This document shows positions 12,730-24,941 of a DNA stretch of 64,000 nt, piece by piece. The translations under genes were made by a program, and so were the position numbers. Numbering within the stretch: the stretch's first letter is position 1; every line of letters begins with the position of its first letter. The DNA is from Acephala macrosclerotiorum (lineage: Eukaryota > Ascomycota > Leotiomycetes > Helotiales > Mollisiaceae), in contig MU119205.1 in NCBI GenBank assembly GCA_014904845.1, forward strand, positions 496,001-560,000. Direction: 5' to 3'. The notes below the pieces were generated by a model. It searched no databases. It saw only the letters and a program-made list of their open reading frames with translations, and was not told the DNA's origin.

Positions 12730-15143
12730 TCATACAAGCAATGCTGTAATTCCCTCATACGCCCTATCGACGGTCGCCGGCCCGAAACCAGGAACTGCTT
12801 TCAACTGTTGCAGTGTCCTAATGTTGCCTCCATCATCCTCGTTCTGCAACTCCAAGAACTCGATCAGATCATTTGCCTTCTTTCCTCCAACACCCTTGAG
12901 ACTCTTGATCAATGCGACATCCCGCGAGTTGACAATATCCAATAAATGTCTCGTCTTTGGTGTAGCAGCTTCTGGAGCATCAGCGCCGTCGGCGAATATA
13001 CGCAGCGCGGACTTGGCGGGTTTAGGTCTAGACTTCTTAGACTTAGAAGCCTTGTATGCAAAGCTCTCATCTTCGTCGTAATCTGCTTGGATTATGGCAG
13101 ACCCATTGAAGTCAGCGTCAGATTGGGTACTAGCTCTGGCTTTCCGAGTTTTCGGAAGCGGCTTCTCTTCTGGCTCATCTGTAGCGATGCCGAGTGAAGT
13201 GACGGCTATTGGACGTTGAGAAATTGGTGCTGCAGCCAGTGGTCTTCTCATCTCCGGTTCTGTCATCACAGAAAGTTTCATTGCCTCCTCTCTCTTCGCA
13301 GCGATCTTTGCCTTGAGGTGCTCGATCTTCTTCTGGAGCTTTTCTTGGCCCGGAAAGAAAGGTACGGCCATCTCGTACATCTTGAGTGCCGATGCATCTT
13401 CTCCGCGCTCTTTGTGTTGCTTTGCCATCAACAGGAAACGTAATCCCTCCGCTCTGGAATCGTCCTCAGTTTCCCCGCTCTCAATCCGCTTTTCCAATGC
13501 ATCGAGACGTCGTTGTACTGCCTCGCTGATTTCATTAGAGGCATTTGACGAAGGCTGCTCTAAAGCACGATTTGCTAATGCTTCCTGAATTTTCCGCTCA
13601 ATCAATTCCTCGATTTTTACCGACGCCATATCCGTCGTGGATCTCACTCCTGTCGGATTAGGTCGTGCCATCTTCGTCGGACGAGCGTTGCTTGCGGAAT
13701 CTGATGGTCTCTTGCTTGTCGAATTTGTTCTCCGCACTTGTGATACTGGCTTGTTCTTATCAGAGTACACTGAGAAAGCCTTGGCTGGCTTGTCTCCCTT
13801 CTGAGCGGCGCCGTTGGCGTGGGTATTATGTGCATTCGCCAGCGGTCTCAGAGGTTGTCTTTGTTGTAGAGATCCTCCAGTAAGAGGGGCAGTCTTTCTG
13901 GGCGGTTGTGTAAAGACAACTTCATTCTCAATCTCACGGACTTCTATTCGCTTGGCCCTTGAGCTGACGTTCAAACTGGAAAGAGTATCAAGGTGGTATG
14001 ACCTGAGAGGAGCGAGATTCAGGATCATAATAGTGATACCGTTGTTCTGGCCAATATTGAGTATCCTCGTCATCTTACTCTCTCGGTCTATATAAAGTCA
14101 GCATAGTGGCTCTATCTTCGCGAAGTTGTACTCGGAAAACAGAACATGTCTGGTAAATCTCCTCGGAGCGGAATTAAAAAGAATCGCTCACAAGGTATTC
14201 TCTTTTCTCCCTTTCCGATAGCATCAATGCAAGAACTGAGCACAAACAAACTCTTGTTGATGCTAGCTGACTCGACCAGGCGCTCCTTGTTGTTATCAGT
14301 CCGGCGGTTATCTTCCGACCCAGCCAAATCAATTGCTGATGCTGTACTGATTAACTGCTCATCCCCATTTGTTTGCGTGACTTTCACCGTAAGGATAGCA
14401 TGGCTTCGACTACTCTGCGCATTTAATTTCGTTCCGGCCGTGCTTCGATTGTTGTTTGCCTCAATGTATAGCTGCTCGAAGACCTTCAAGTCGTCACAAG
14501 CTCGCTCTGACAATCCCACCACAAAGTTCTTGCCATTGTTCTCCATAACTTTCAATCCTGCTAAAGAGCGCTTCTCTGGCGGTTCGAAGAGGTCGTAAAC
14601 TTTATCGTTGTAGATTTCGTAATAGGAAATCGAAACCGAAACTTCTGTCTCTCCTCCCGAGTCCTTCGTTACCTTCTTCCCACGTCGATAAATAGCGCTG
14701 AGCATTCGTGGAATAATGCCTCTTTCTGCAAGCTTCAGGCCTCCTCGCATTGTGTGTGTCTTTCCGGTTCCAGTAACTCCATACGCAAATATCATTACAT
14801 CCAGGCCATTGAAAAGACTCTTCAGATGAGGGGCAACTGCGACATTATTAGACATGTATCCACCTTATTATGCTTGATTATCGTACCTTCATTGGTGAAA
14901 AGCTCCTCTTGAGTCGTTTCCATCTCATAAACGCTATTGAACGTGAAGCTGTATTCCTCTGCCTCGTTCTTCGGATTTGGAATTCGCACAATGTTGAGTT
15001 TTCCATTGTCGTCTTTTTCTGCGCGTACGATCGTGTCCTTGTCGAGTTCCTTGCTGCCTAGCAGAGGTCGAATTCGTGCGACCACTAGAAATTATTAGCA
15101 GGGAGTCTTTCGAGGTGGGATTTGACAAACCTCTGACGGACAT
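12730..15143 (-). CDS. Kinesin-10-like motor (KIF22/Kid type) with C-terminal HhH
   Basis: Four exons on the minus strand: 15143-15131 (13 nt), 15084-14887, 14836-14192 and 14087-12730; introns of 46, 50 and 104 nt keep phase and give 737 aa. The motor domain begins at the N-terminus (MSVRVVARIRPL), with the P-loop GVTGTGKT near residues 90-97, switch I-type NAQSSRSHA and the DLAGSE switch II motif. The motor ends with YRESKMTRIL. The middle is basic and coiled-coil prone. The last ~60 residues hold two helix-hairpin-helix-like loops (LKGVGGKKANDL and VPGFGPATVDRAY), the DNA-binding end typical of Kid/KIF22 chromokinesins. Motor at the N-terminus and HhH at the end point to chromosome-arm movement in mitosis. 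It is divergent from the gene at 16255. No lesion seen. Confidence 0.88.
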
Positions 15144-16254
15144 CTTGGGCCAATTGAGTACGAAAATATTTTGAAAAGAACCAAAGAAATGAATTTCAGC
15201 CCTCCAAATCGCAAGGGCCACTTGTACCCTGCTTGAGCTTGTTTGTCGCGTCGCTTGATGGGGATCTGGAGTCGATGGAGTCGTTAAATGTTTACAAAAC
15301 CCAAATATCGGTCGGGTTGCGTTGCTTGGACGACAGGTGGATCCACTCGCACGTGATTTGCCTAGATGTTCCAACGAAAGCATCTCGAGTCTCAGATCTT
15401 CGCAATCGACAGCTCATGTACGAAATAGACGCTCAAGATGTCCGCAGTGTGCCACAGTATGGCACAGTATGGCACATTTGGATGCTTCTTCCTTGCGTGG
15501 TACGCTGTTCACCTCGCGTTCCTGCCTACAGAGCTTTTCTCCAACCGTCCCATCATCAATTAGATGCTAAGCACCTCTTTTCATCCCGGACCGATTGTCT
15601 GAACTGCCTTCATTTCATATTGAATCAAGTCGCACTTGTCGTTTCTTGCTTCTGTTTTGCTCTGTTTTCATCTGCTTCTTAGACGGACTCCAAGTTTCTA
15701 TAAAGAGTCCAAGTCTGTTTTGAAGCTTTTTCGATTTCGTTTCTACCTAGCTCTACTTCCACGAGGTAGAATAGAGCCGCGTACCATTGTTTTATCATAC
15801 CTCTTTTTTTTTACCTTTCAGATTAGCAAGTCTCACGTATTAGTCATCGACATCAATCATATACGAGCGCAATCGTGTATTCCTTCAGTTTATGACCATA
15901 AGTCTAACACAGCTCTTCCACTCATATTTCCGACGACACTCTATTCGCTAAGTTTCATATATCTTCAGTTCTCTTCTAGAGACCCAGAGCGCGGTTGTTT
16001 GAACTCTTCCTTTCAGAAAGTTCGGACGTCTGGTAGGCTCCGCGACCGAACTGATGTCGTGATTGACGTAATATACCTTCAAGGCTTTTGAGAGACTCTG
16101 GTCATGGTCAGTCGATGTATAAACTCTGAAACTGGATATATATTCATTTTTCAACGCTGCACTTCACATTACAAGCGTATTAGGTCTCTCTAATCTCCAA
16201 CCTAGGTTCGGCCATTGTCACTATCAGCCAATACATCCTCGACACATTGAAACG
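15144..16254. promoter_or_regulatory. Divergent promoter region between kinesin and the 16255 gene
   Basis: 1.1 kb between two divergently transcribed genes. It contains short direct repeats of a TATGGCACA-type unit around 15460-15478 and pyrimidine-rich tracts (15640-15800). No convincing coding sequence. Confidence 0.35.
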
Positions 16255-16806
16255 ATGGCCTCAGCACCACGCTCTATCCCCATAATTGGCTTGATTCCAA
16301 GTATGAACCTGACCTCCACGAAAAGATGGACCGACTCCGAAGTTCAAGAAGCTATGATGGCCCAGTCGACAAAAGCCAAAGAGCTCGGGTACGAAATGGT
16401 CACCTACGCAGTGGATCCTGCAAACGACTGCTTGATGGGTGAGGCCAAAGAAAAGATGAGAAGTAAGCAGTTGGATAGAGTGTCAATTTACTTTGGTGTG
16501 AGAGGGAATCTAGCACTTGCACCCCTGTTCGAGAACTTGGTGAATACGATTATCATGCTAGTACAGCCACCACCGAGGATGATATCTGCACTGGAGCCAG
16601 ATAAACTTGTGGAGGCTATGCAGAGGGGATTCTCACAGGCAAGGTCAAGTGGAGTCGGTGAAGGACGTTCAGGGTTGGAAGAGTGGAGCAGCGACGTTCA
16701 CGTGACTGCTGCCTCCTGGAACGCCTACTCAGCCACAACTTGCCACTGGAACATGATAACGATATCATGTTTAACTCTTGGGCAAAATTTCTTTGCCGGT
16801 TCGTAG
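16255..16806 (+). CDS. Small conserved-type hypothetical protein
   Basis: ATG at 16255; open for 183 codons. Residues 8-128 look like a compact alpha/beta protein: IPIIGLIPSM near the N-terminus, then KAKELGYEMVTYAVDPANDC, then VSIYFGVRGN and FENLVNTII, ending DKLVEAMQRGF. I know this general pattern from small uncharacterised fungal proteins of about 120-135 aa; I do not know a function. The ~55 residues after RGF are Ser/Trp-rich and unlike the rest, so the true 3' end may involve an unrecognised intron or an earlier end. The NTII-DKLV stretch is also unusually proline-rich and could hide compensating frame errors. Confidence 0.55.
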   Translation: MASAPRSIPIIGLIPSMNLTSTKRWTDSEVQEAMMAQSTKAKELGYEMVTYAVDPANDCLMGEAKEKMRSKQLDRVSIYFGVRGNLALAPLFENLVNTIIMLVQPPPRMISALEPDKLVEAMQRGFSQARSSGVGEGRSGLEEWSSDVHVTAASWNAYSATTCHWNMITISCLTLGQNFFAGS

Positions 16807-17479
16807 ATTCTCCCGTCTTACAACCATCGCAATCAACGAGCGCGACAAAAAGCCTCATACGGGACCTCGTTTGAAAGAGACATCGATCTATGCCCGACGG
16901 TTGCTTCTCATATGCACGCGAGGGAACACTGCCTCCACAGCCATGGCCCAAACATTTTGACAGCTCAATCACGAAGGTTCTCATTTCGAAACCAAGACAG
17001 CACATGTCCCAAGTAGCACGAGGCACTGCCAGGGAGAAAGATTTCTCCATTCTTACGATCAAGGGTCGTTGCATTAAGCTCTCTCGTTTGTTTGACATCC
17101 TCCTTCAGCTTTTGTCGTGTGGTGGAAATTTGGTCGTGGCGTCCAATCAAATATATTATTTTGACAGGCATCTTCGCGTTCAACACGGCATCTGGTAAGT
17201 GGCCTCGCAGAATGTCTCTGGATTGGGAGCAATATAAAGTCGCGCACTGGCATTAGCAATGTCGGGCTTTCGATTCAGTTCTCGAGATTGATAAGAGGGC
17301 TTGACTTTCGTCATTTCTTTCTGCTTTCAAGGTAAAAATTTCTTCTTAAGCACAGAAAACCACTTCGACTTTTCGCAGTCTGAACACAATTGAGCTCTAT
17401 TCTGCGTCAAGCTTTCATCAAATTCAGCTTTCAACAATAATACAGCAGTTCTCATGACAAATAATTGAAGCCGCAAGCA
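16807..17479. other. Intergenic region upstream of the RTA1 gene
   Basis: About 670 nt with only overlapping short frames on both strands. T-rich stretches at 17080-17120 and 17280-17340 may belong to the RTA1 promoter. Nothing else recognised. Confidence 0.35.
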
Positions 17480-18676
17480 ATGGAGAACGGAAAATATGGT
17501 AAGAACATACGCTCAGGCCACGGGACCCTGCTAAAACTTGACAGTCGATGGGAGCCTCTGGTTCTACGCTCCAAATAAAGTAGCGCCTGTATTCTGGGCA
17601 ATTTTTTTCCTTGGATCCGGTCTGTTGCACAGCTGGCAATGCGTGTAGGCACTCTTCCAAGCTCCAATAAACACACCCTGACAATACGCAGACATTACAA
17701 ATGTTGGCGAGTCTCCGGACTCTTTCCTTGGGCAGCTCTATGCTTCGTAGTTGGATACATCCTCAGAGAAGTCGGAGCCTTCCATTACTCCATCATCAAC
17801 GTCTACATCGCCAGTCAAGTCTTCATCGCCTGCGCACCGTACACACCCCCTTCTCCTAGCAATTGCGCATACTAATTTGTCTCCAGACCCATCTACGAAC
17901 TCCAAAACTACTTCATCCTTTCGAGAATCCTCTACTACGTCCCATATCATTCTCCCATCCACCCCGGCCGCGTCCTAACCACATTTGGCGGTCTCTCTGC
18001 CGTCGTCGAAGCCTTAAACGGCAACGGCGTCGCCTATGCCGTCAACTCCAGCCTCCCAAAATCGAAACAAGAAATGGGAAAATCGCTCCTCAAAGCGGCC
18101 TTATGCCTCCAGCTGGCAATACTAGGTTGCTTCGTCCTGCTCGCTGCATACTTCCACCGAAAATGCAAGAAAGCAGGTCAACTTTCACGAAATCTCAACG
18201 CAGTTCTCATCACACTCTACGCCTCATCAGCATTGATTGGCATCCGAACGATTTATCGAACATACGAATACTTCTCCACCGCCGCCATAAATTTCGACTC
18301 AAATCTTGATCCGATGTCCCTCTCACCTGTCCTTCGATACGAGTGGTTTTTCTGGGTCTTCGAAGCTACAATGATGGTCATCAACTCTTTTCTCCTGAAT
18401 GCGCGACACCCGATGCGGTTCCTGCCTAGAGATAACAAGATATATCTTGCTGAAGACGGAGTGACGGAGATCCAAGGACCAGGATATGAGGATAAGAGGA
18501 ACTTTTTAGTAACTATTTTCGATCCGTTTGACTTTGCGGGCATGATTAAGGGACGGAATATGAATCAGAGATTTTGGGAGACACATGATGCGGGTCGCCG
18601 AGACGAGGTTACGGAGAGTGAGGTGGAAAAGAGGAAGGGTGTTAGCAATAATGTTGCTGGGACTGCTTCGCGATGA
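17480..18676 (+). CDS. RTA1-family seven-transmembrane protein
   Basis: Four exons: 17480-17498 (19 nt), 17545-17644, 17692-17838 and 17887-18676; introns of 46-48 nt keep phase and give 351 aa. The product is a polytopic membrane protein with hallmarks of the RTA1/RTM1 family: an HxWQ-type motif after TM1 (HSWQC), GYILREVGAFHYS, then APPIYELQNYFILSRI, and R-IYRTYEY before the last helices. It ends in a short charged cytoplasmic tail. Family members are fungus-specific and are linked to resistance to aminocholesterol, molasses toxins or lipid stress and to phospholipid translocation; the substrate here cannot be inferred. The very short first exon is supported only by phase and the GTAAGA donor. 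No defects seen. Confidence 0.88.
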
Positions 18677-19020
18677 GGGCGTGTTGTGAGGGTTTGATAT
18701 GTTCCAAAGAGAAGCTGCGTGGAGGGTGAGAGAATTCAATTTTCGGTATTGTATTCTAATTTCATTTGTACGATACCATAATGCTATAGAAGACCTTATT
18801 TCGAATTGAATTGAAACGGATGAAGATAGCGTTTCAATGTACGATGATAGCAGCATGAATTACAGTGGATCAATTCCTGGATACAGCCAACCACAAAACC
18901 AAGCCATCTTTCAATAACTTCTTCGCCCCTGAAACTAGCCGGAATCTCCCCCCGAATCAAGAATGAACAAATACCCATAAACAAAGCCCATTGTCGAACG
19001 TCTGAGTAGCGACTCGCAGC

Positions 19021-19530
19021 TCAGCTAGTGGGGGCCCAAATATTCCTCCAATCCCAACATCTCTTCAACGGCTCTTCAGAAGCACGTCTATGTTCAAGAT
19101 AGACCCAATGAACCTTCTCGCCGCTTTTATACCTCTGACAGTCCCGCCAAATACTAGGATCGACATCCATATGTATTTGCCAGCGTTCAATAGCCCGCAA
19201 TCGTCCGGCATAGATGTTTCCTGGTGGATGCCGGATGTACATGACCTTTTTTCGTATGCGTACATGACCGTAAAGCTTCTTGTCTTTCTGTTGAGCATTC
19301 CGAAGAGACGGGATGTGAGGATGTCCTTAGAGATGCTCATTTTTTTGATGTATGACGAAAGTTCGGATCGAAGTTTTCAGCATGCTGTGAGGAGAGGGGT
19401 AAGGATGCTATGATCTTTACTTTGGAGATAGATGAAGATAGTGTATGGTGTCTTTAGGAGGAGCTCGAAGATGATATGTCATATCTCCGGCGGAAGGTTA
19501 AGCAGAGAACTCTTCTCTGTTAAGATCCGA
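19021..19530 (-). pseudogene. Decayed F-box/2EXR-like gene
   Basis: Read on the minus strand from about 19530, the frame gives SSLLNLPPEI, a typical opening of fungal F-box-like proteins, then TGA (19481-19479), HIIFELLLKTP, and further on LTPLLTAC, a second in-frame TGA (19379-19377) and KLRSELSSYIKK. Both stops sit where arginine would be natural (PPEI-R-HII, TAC-R-KL), so each could be CGA changed to TGA. Near 19290-19300 the protein-like reading moves to another frame (IRHPPGNIYAG, ERWQIHMDVDP, WVYLEHRRASEEP), ending at 19021. Two nonsense codons plus a frame change indicate a pseudogene. The family label rests on pattern recognition only. Confidence 0.55.
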
Positions 19531-21891
19531 TCGGAAATTGTCGTTGGAGTCCTAGCGTAGGTGTTGGACTCGGATGAGCCTTGCTTAGGTATACAATTGA
19601 GAGTTAGCATGACGAAATCAGGTGAGTATTTATTTCGCGGAAAGTTTGAAGAAATTCTGAGTATCGAAGAATAATTCCTGCAGTGCTTTGTTTGGATTAA
19701 ATCTGTTGTTAGGTCTGACTTAGACCACAAGAAGGCAGGCGCGGTAGTCTCAACTTTAGGAGCCGACCGGCACCTTCTCTCATTTAGGGAAATAGGGCAT
19801 TTCTTGCGAATAGGAGCATGGGACTCATTAGAAGTGATGACCTTGTAGTGAAATCTATTCCTTCTGAGGTTCCCAAGTCCAGAAAGCTGAAGTATTCCAC
19901 TCCTGATTTTTCGCATCCCTTCCCACAAGCCCAACTTCTCATTCAATCCCCTCTCTCAGACCTCGCGAAGTTGACATTTGAGAACGGTAGTTGCTTACGG
20001 TTCAAGAACCAACTCATCTCCAGAGCAACCCCAGATCGAACGCCTTACTCACGCCCATTGACACTGTCTCCGAATCTTTCTTCTTCCCAAACCATTCTTC
20101 AGAAACACCTATGTCATATTCATAGATCCATTGATCGTGCCAACTCGCCTTCCGGTAGTTTTTTTGTACACTATGACATTCAGTTGTGGCATCGCCATGG
20201 TTGCATTCAGCATAAGGAATAGGTCGTGAATCCATCTTACTCTTCGAGGCTTCCATGTTTTGTAATTTTTTCGGTGTAATCGTGTTTGGTGGGTAGCACA
20301 AGCGCCACAGCAAGCTGTACATGGAATTCCCGTACAATCTTAGCCTGAAAGTGGTCGCCGCTTTATTAAAAGTCCTGAAGGCTTCAGGAGTGAGGAAGTG
20401 TTCGGATGTTGTAGCATCTCGGATATGCCTCTGTAGCTCGGCTTTTACTTGCTAGCAGGCTCCGAAAAGTGGGTTCAAGATACCGTATTCTTTGCTATGA
20501 AGATAAATCACGATAGTAAGTGGCGTATGAAGGGCTCTTCGAAAATCAGGTATCTCAATTCCAGGGGGAGCTTGAGAAGATAGCGTTCCTCTTTTGACGG
20601 AAGAATTTTGATGCGTTGAAGAAAGACTTTGGCACCCTCTTTCAATCCCTTAATGCGTGAGCGAAAAGCCCTTTAAGGCTGGCCATGCTGATAGAGAAAA
20701 TACGTGTGTCGGCCAAATCGAAAGTGGAAGGAACGAAAATCTGAGGCCGAAATTTCAGTTTGCCTTCCTCAGGTTATTTTTGAGAGAAGAATGGAAATCT
20801 GGTCTCAAACCTAGCGCTCCACTCTGTTCGTACTAGGTAGCCGCGGGACGTCTAGCTCAAACAAGAGAGTAATACAAAACTTGAAAGCAAGAGAGAGCTC
20901 CTAATTACGGTACCATACAATCTTTGCCACAAGACAAGATGAGTTCATCGTAGTGAGAAGGGGTCTCGCTTCTGACTCAATCACCACACTATTTGTCATC
21001 GCAACTTTGCAACATTATATTATCTGTCATCTATAACTTTCCTGGGAGACTCTTTGATTGTACAAGACTTCGAACTATTCAGTTCACGATATCATCTAGC
21101 CTTAATGGCGCTTCCCACGAAAGGTTCATCGCCCGGGGCCTCGAGCGTATCACGTGCTTGAGCTCTTTGTCCAGCAGGTGTTCGAAGATGTTCAGAACGT
21201 GGGATATTGAGCGCTTAGCGATGTCTTTGACATCCTTGGGCCTTATAATCGCACCGAGGTATATGGATCCCAAGATGTCCGATCATCGTTTGGAACATTC
21301 TAACAGGACAAGTATGCATGCTAAGGTGAATGAAGGTGTAGGCAATAATGTCAAATGCATCTCTGACATTTCTAGCTCCGTCGGCATGCGCAGGCTAGAA
21401 GGTTCGCGCAGGTGCAATATGCAGTATGCTTCCACGATTCTCTCAGATCTTCTAAACAATCAAAACATATAAAGAAGACAAATGGGATGGCGACAATTGG
21501 CGATATCAGAGGTGTGTAGGTGAGATGTAGGGTATAAAGCATTGGTATATGACACGGGAAGATGCTGCTGTAAAACATTCAAATTCCCGAGAAAATCTTA
21601 AAGACATGGGCATACAATATACACGGCGACAATGGTTCAGATAGCCGAAGGCACTCTTCTCAAGTTAGTGTCTCGTTTCCCAGATGACAGGAAGCGTCAT
21701 GCCGCATCTTGATTCAGCCCTCAAGCGGGCAAAGGGAGCGTCGGGTCTGCTGTTGCGATGACGCGCAAATAATCGACATTCTGTGAATGATTTGTCGTCC
21801 TGGGGCTCGACTGGAGTTCTGACGCATCTTGTCCGAACGGCAGTAACCTCATTCATGTTTCCTCCCATATGTGATTGTTTCAAGCCGTGGA
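19531..21891. other. Non-coding or degenerate region
   Basis: About 2.4 kb between the F-box-like pseudogene and the ankyrin gene. Open frames at 19818-20222 (+), 20014-20337 (-) and 20993-21472 (+) have no recognisable domains, conflict with each other and show no splice support. It may contain further decayed gene remnants, but I cannot name any. Confidence 0.35.
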
Positions 21892-22259
21892 CTATGCTTG
21901 CGGCGAAGAATCACGTTTCTTTCTTCTCCCACGAGCCTCTTTTGCCCTTGATCGTTGCCGAGTCGGCTCTTCGGCTTCAGCTACTCGTATACTTGTGGCC
22001 TTGGCCGCTATTTCAGCTTCCTTCTGCTCCCTCGCATCTTCTACTAGCTTTTTACAAATTTTGTAGTCTTCGAGCGAGTTTACGGGATAAATTTGCTTGC
22101 CGACTTTTCGCTTGGAGGCTTTCTTGAAAGCCACGGTAGTCGCTGTGACATCCATGTTGTCAACGGCCCTGATATGGTAGAGACCGCACTCCTGCGTTAG
22201 GAGATATTCTGTAGCTTCCTTCCTACCATATCGGACCGCGTAAATCAGGTGGGTTCCTG
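21892..22259 (-). pseudogene. Out-of-frame C-terminal remnant of the ankyrin protein
   Basis: Directly downstream of the ankyrin gene's stop, the adjacent frame encodes an ankyrin-like segment (THLIYAVRYGRKEATEYLLTQ) followed by a basic tail (KKASKRKVGKQIYP, KLVEDAREQKEAEIAAK, RGRRKKRDSS) and a stop at 21892. I found no splice pair with correct phase joining the two frames, so a single-base deletion or an assembly error is the simplest reading. If translation was once continuous, the full protein was about 115 residues longer. Confidence 0.55.
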
Positions 22260-24528
22260 TTAGAAGCGAATCATCGCCTCGGCGCTATTCTGAATCAACC
22301 ATTCGACTATGTCCCCATTGCCTTGAGAGATAGCCTTTTGGATTACTCCTATTTCATCAAGCGTCCCTCCAAGCTTTTTCTTGTCGTTGGTTTGCTTGAC
22401 AAGACTCTGAACGATGTCCCATCTATCGTGATTAAGGGCTTCTATAAGGATGAGTCTCCCTCGTGGAGTAGCCATGTCATTGCAAGGATTCGATACGTCA
22501 AGGCAATCTAGAGCCGAAGGAGACAAAAGTTTGATAGCTTTGCAAAGAAGCGAGCCTTTCCCATGTTCATTGGAGGGCCTGTCGAAGCTGGCTTCTTGAC
22601 ATAGAAGTAACTTAGTCGCTTCTTTCGATCTCTCGTAAAGTGCCAACCATAGTGCGCTCCGCCCGTTGCTATCCACCAGGTCAACATCCGCACCCGCTTC
22701 GATAAGACGTTTAAGGAGGGGAATCGTGTTACTCCTAATAACACAATGAAGAGGTCTTTCCCAGACAAGAGAATTTCCTTTGCTTGGATCGATCTTTGAG
22801 GCTAAGTGGGCCCATTGCGGTTCGTTGACCCCATCGCTACAATATTGAAGCAATGCAGAGGTACGCCTAACAGACTTAGAACGTATTGCATACTGAAGCG
22901 GTGTAAAGCCATAATTATCCCGATCAGAAAATATATGGTGAAAACCGGGACATTGACATTTATTTGCTGTTTTGTTGGCATCCTCTTCCCGGGTATGATT
23001 TTCAGCGAGATGATTTTGCAAGTGATTACAAATTGCTTTGATCGCCTCGATGCTGGAGTAATGAACTGCAGAATGTAAGGCGTTTCTGTTGTTTTTGGCA
23101 GGTACTTTCAGGGAGGTTAGAGAGCGCGACAGGAGGAGCTTTACAGTCTTTACTGTACCATAGCGGCAAGCCCTGTGGAGAGGAGTCTCCCCTATAAAAT
23201 CTCTTATATCGACAGACGCACCGCTTAACAGAAGGAGCTCAGTGCAAGCTGATGAGCCTTCCGATGCTGCGTAATGCAATGCAGTCCGCTTGTCAACATC
23301 AATAGCATCTACATTTGCACCGCGTTCAAGTAGGAACTTCAGAAGCTCATCATGACCGTGGTAGGCTGCAAGAATTAAACTAGTCCTGCGGTTTTGATCA
23401 CAGCTTTCGATGTTGCCACCAGCATCTAGAAGCGCCGTGACGTTTACTAAGTCGCCTTTAGTGGCAGAGAGAATCATTGGAGAAGGATCATCGAGAACGA
23501 CAGCCTCTGAAGGTCTGCTTTCTGCTGTATCTGAGTCTGCGGAGAAGTTCGAAGCAGGCGATTCGGAGCGTCGTGCGGAATCATTAAGTAATCGGGAGCG
23601 TGAGGAGGTGCGAAAATCCTGTGGCTCGACCAACAATCTGCTGCTTGAGGGCAGACATTCTTGTTGGCTGGCTTGCATTGCCTTGTGCAACCTTTCCATT
23701 GACCCTGCCGCCTCGGAACGATGAGATCGACCTGGTTTCATTGGCATATCTTCTTCGGAGTCACTGATATTTTCAAAAGCGAATGATCTTTCGAGCATTT
23801 CAAGATGGGTGGCTCTGCCAGGCGCATCAAGTGCTGACCACTGTTGAGATTCCTCCAAGAGATCAAATTCAATTAGATCACCTTGTTCATCCAAGATGTG
23901 GATTTGGTTCCTGTCCTGAATGCCGGATGATTGAACATCTGGCGGGTTGGTAGTCGTGGAAATCGATAACTCTACGACGGCTGCCAAGACGCCTTGTAGG
24001 TCATTCTTCACATCAGAGAGAGCTCCCCTGTCGAATAGTCAGTATTACTAAGGGTGCTGTTGTGGGAGCAGAATAAAGCATGATGACTTACGTCTGAAGA
24101 ACTTGCAATAGTAGACTCAGAGCATTTGATTGAGCTCTCAATTGTTCCAAATGTTGTCTCATACCGTCTTCGTTCCACAAAAGCTTGACCATGTCCATCT
24201 TCTTCCAAGGACCATTTGAACTCCGAAGCGGCTCGAAATCATCCTGCAGACCACTTATCGTCCTCTTGAATCCTCGGATAGCACGTTGGAAAGTTAGGGG
24301 CAACGTCTTATCCGAGTCCCATCTCGAGGCTATTGCGGACGGATCGTGAATCAACAAGTTTGCTAATTCTTTCAATGCACCCTCCAAGGTCTCAAGTTCG
24401 TTCTTGATGTTATCCACTGTTCGACGGGCATCTTGATAACGGCTCCGGATGTCGTTGCAGGTTTTTATGACTTGGGCAAAGCTGAAGACCAGACTAACAA
24501 CTGCTGAAGCAGATGAGACGATATCCAT
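22260..24528 (-). CDS. PigL_N-type N-terminus plus ankyrin repeats; C-terminus apparently frameshifted
   Basis: Two exons, 24528-24092 and 24027-22260 (64-nt intron, GTAAGT donor, CAG acceptor, phase kept). Residues 1-150 are a helical module (VSSASAVVSLVFSFAQVIK, later RAIRGFKRTISGLQDDFEPL) like the fungal N-terminal domain found on NLR/STAND and ankyrin proteins. A ~180-residue disordered linker follows. At least seven ankyrin repeats are then visible (ALHYAASEGSSACTELLLLSG, GETPLHRACRYGTVKTVKLLL, GRSALWLALYERSKEATKLLL). Such proteins are considered intracellular sensors or scaffolds in heterokaryon-recognition-like systems; no function is shown here. The frame stops at 22262-22260, yet another frame directly downstream (to 21892) continues plausibly with THLIYAVRYGRKEATEYLL, suggesting a 1-nt deletion near 22275-22285. 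Confidence 0.7.
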
Positions 24529-24941
24529 TGTCTGCCAGAATGAATATTCATGAAGACATGCCTAGGAAGACGAAGATATCACACAAGGCTGTGAGGTCAT
24601 CGTCAGGCATTCTTGTGGTGCTTATATTATCGTGCAGCAGATGCAAGGCGCAGTCTCTAAAGGGGAAATGGTGGTGTCACGAAACTATCATCGACGGGTA
24701 ATTGATTGGCATCCAAAGTCCCAGTTGGAGTTGTGGCGTCTCGTCTCGTCTCACGAGACAGCCAGAGCGAGGCTCAGAAAGGGCGTTCCACGGAATACAC
24801 GACGCGTTGATTGGTAGGTTTGGATTGTCATGAGTCGAGAGTAGTTTCCTGTTCATCACGATGCTATCACTGAAGCATTTCATTGGTTTATCTTGAGGCT
24901 GAATAGTGCATTGGGCTCTGCGCTGTATCCAATTGACAAGA
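24529..24941. promoter_or_regulatory. Short intergenic region, ankyrin gene promoter
   Basis: About 410 nt between the MFS gene 3' end and the ankyrin gene 5' end, both on the minus strand. No separate gene seen. Confidence 0.4.
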
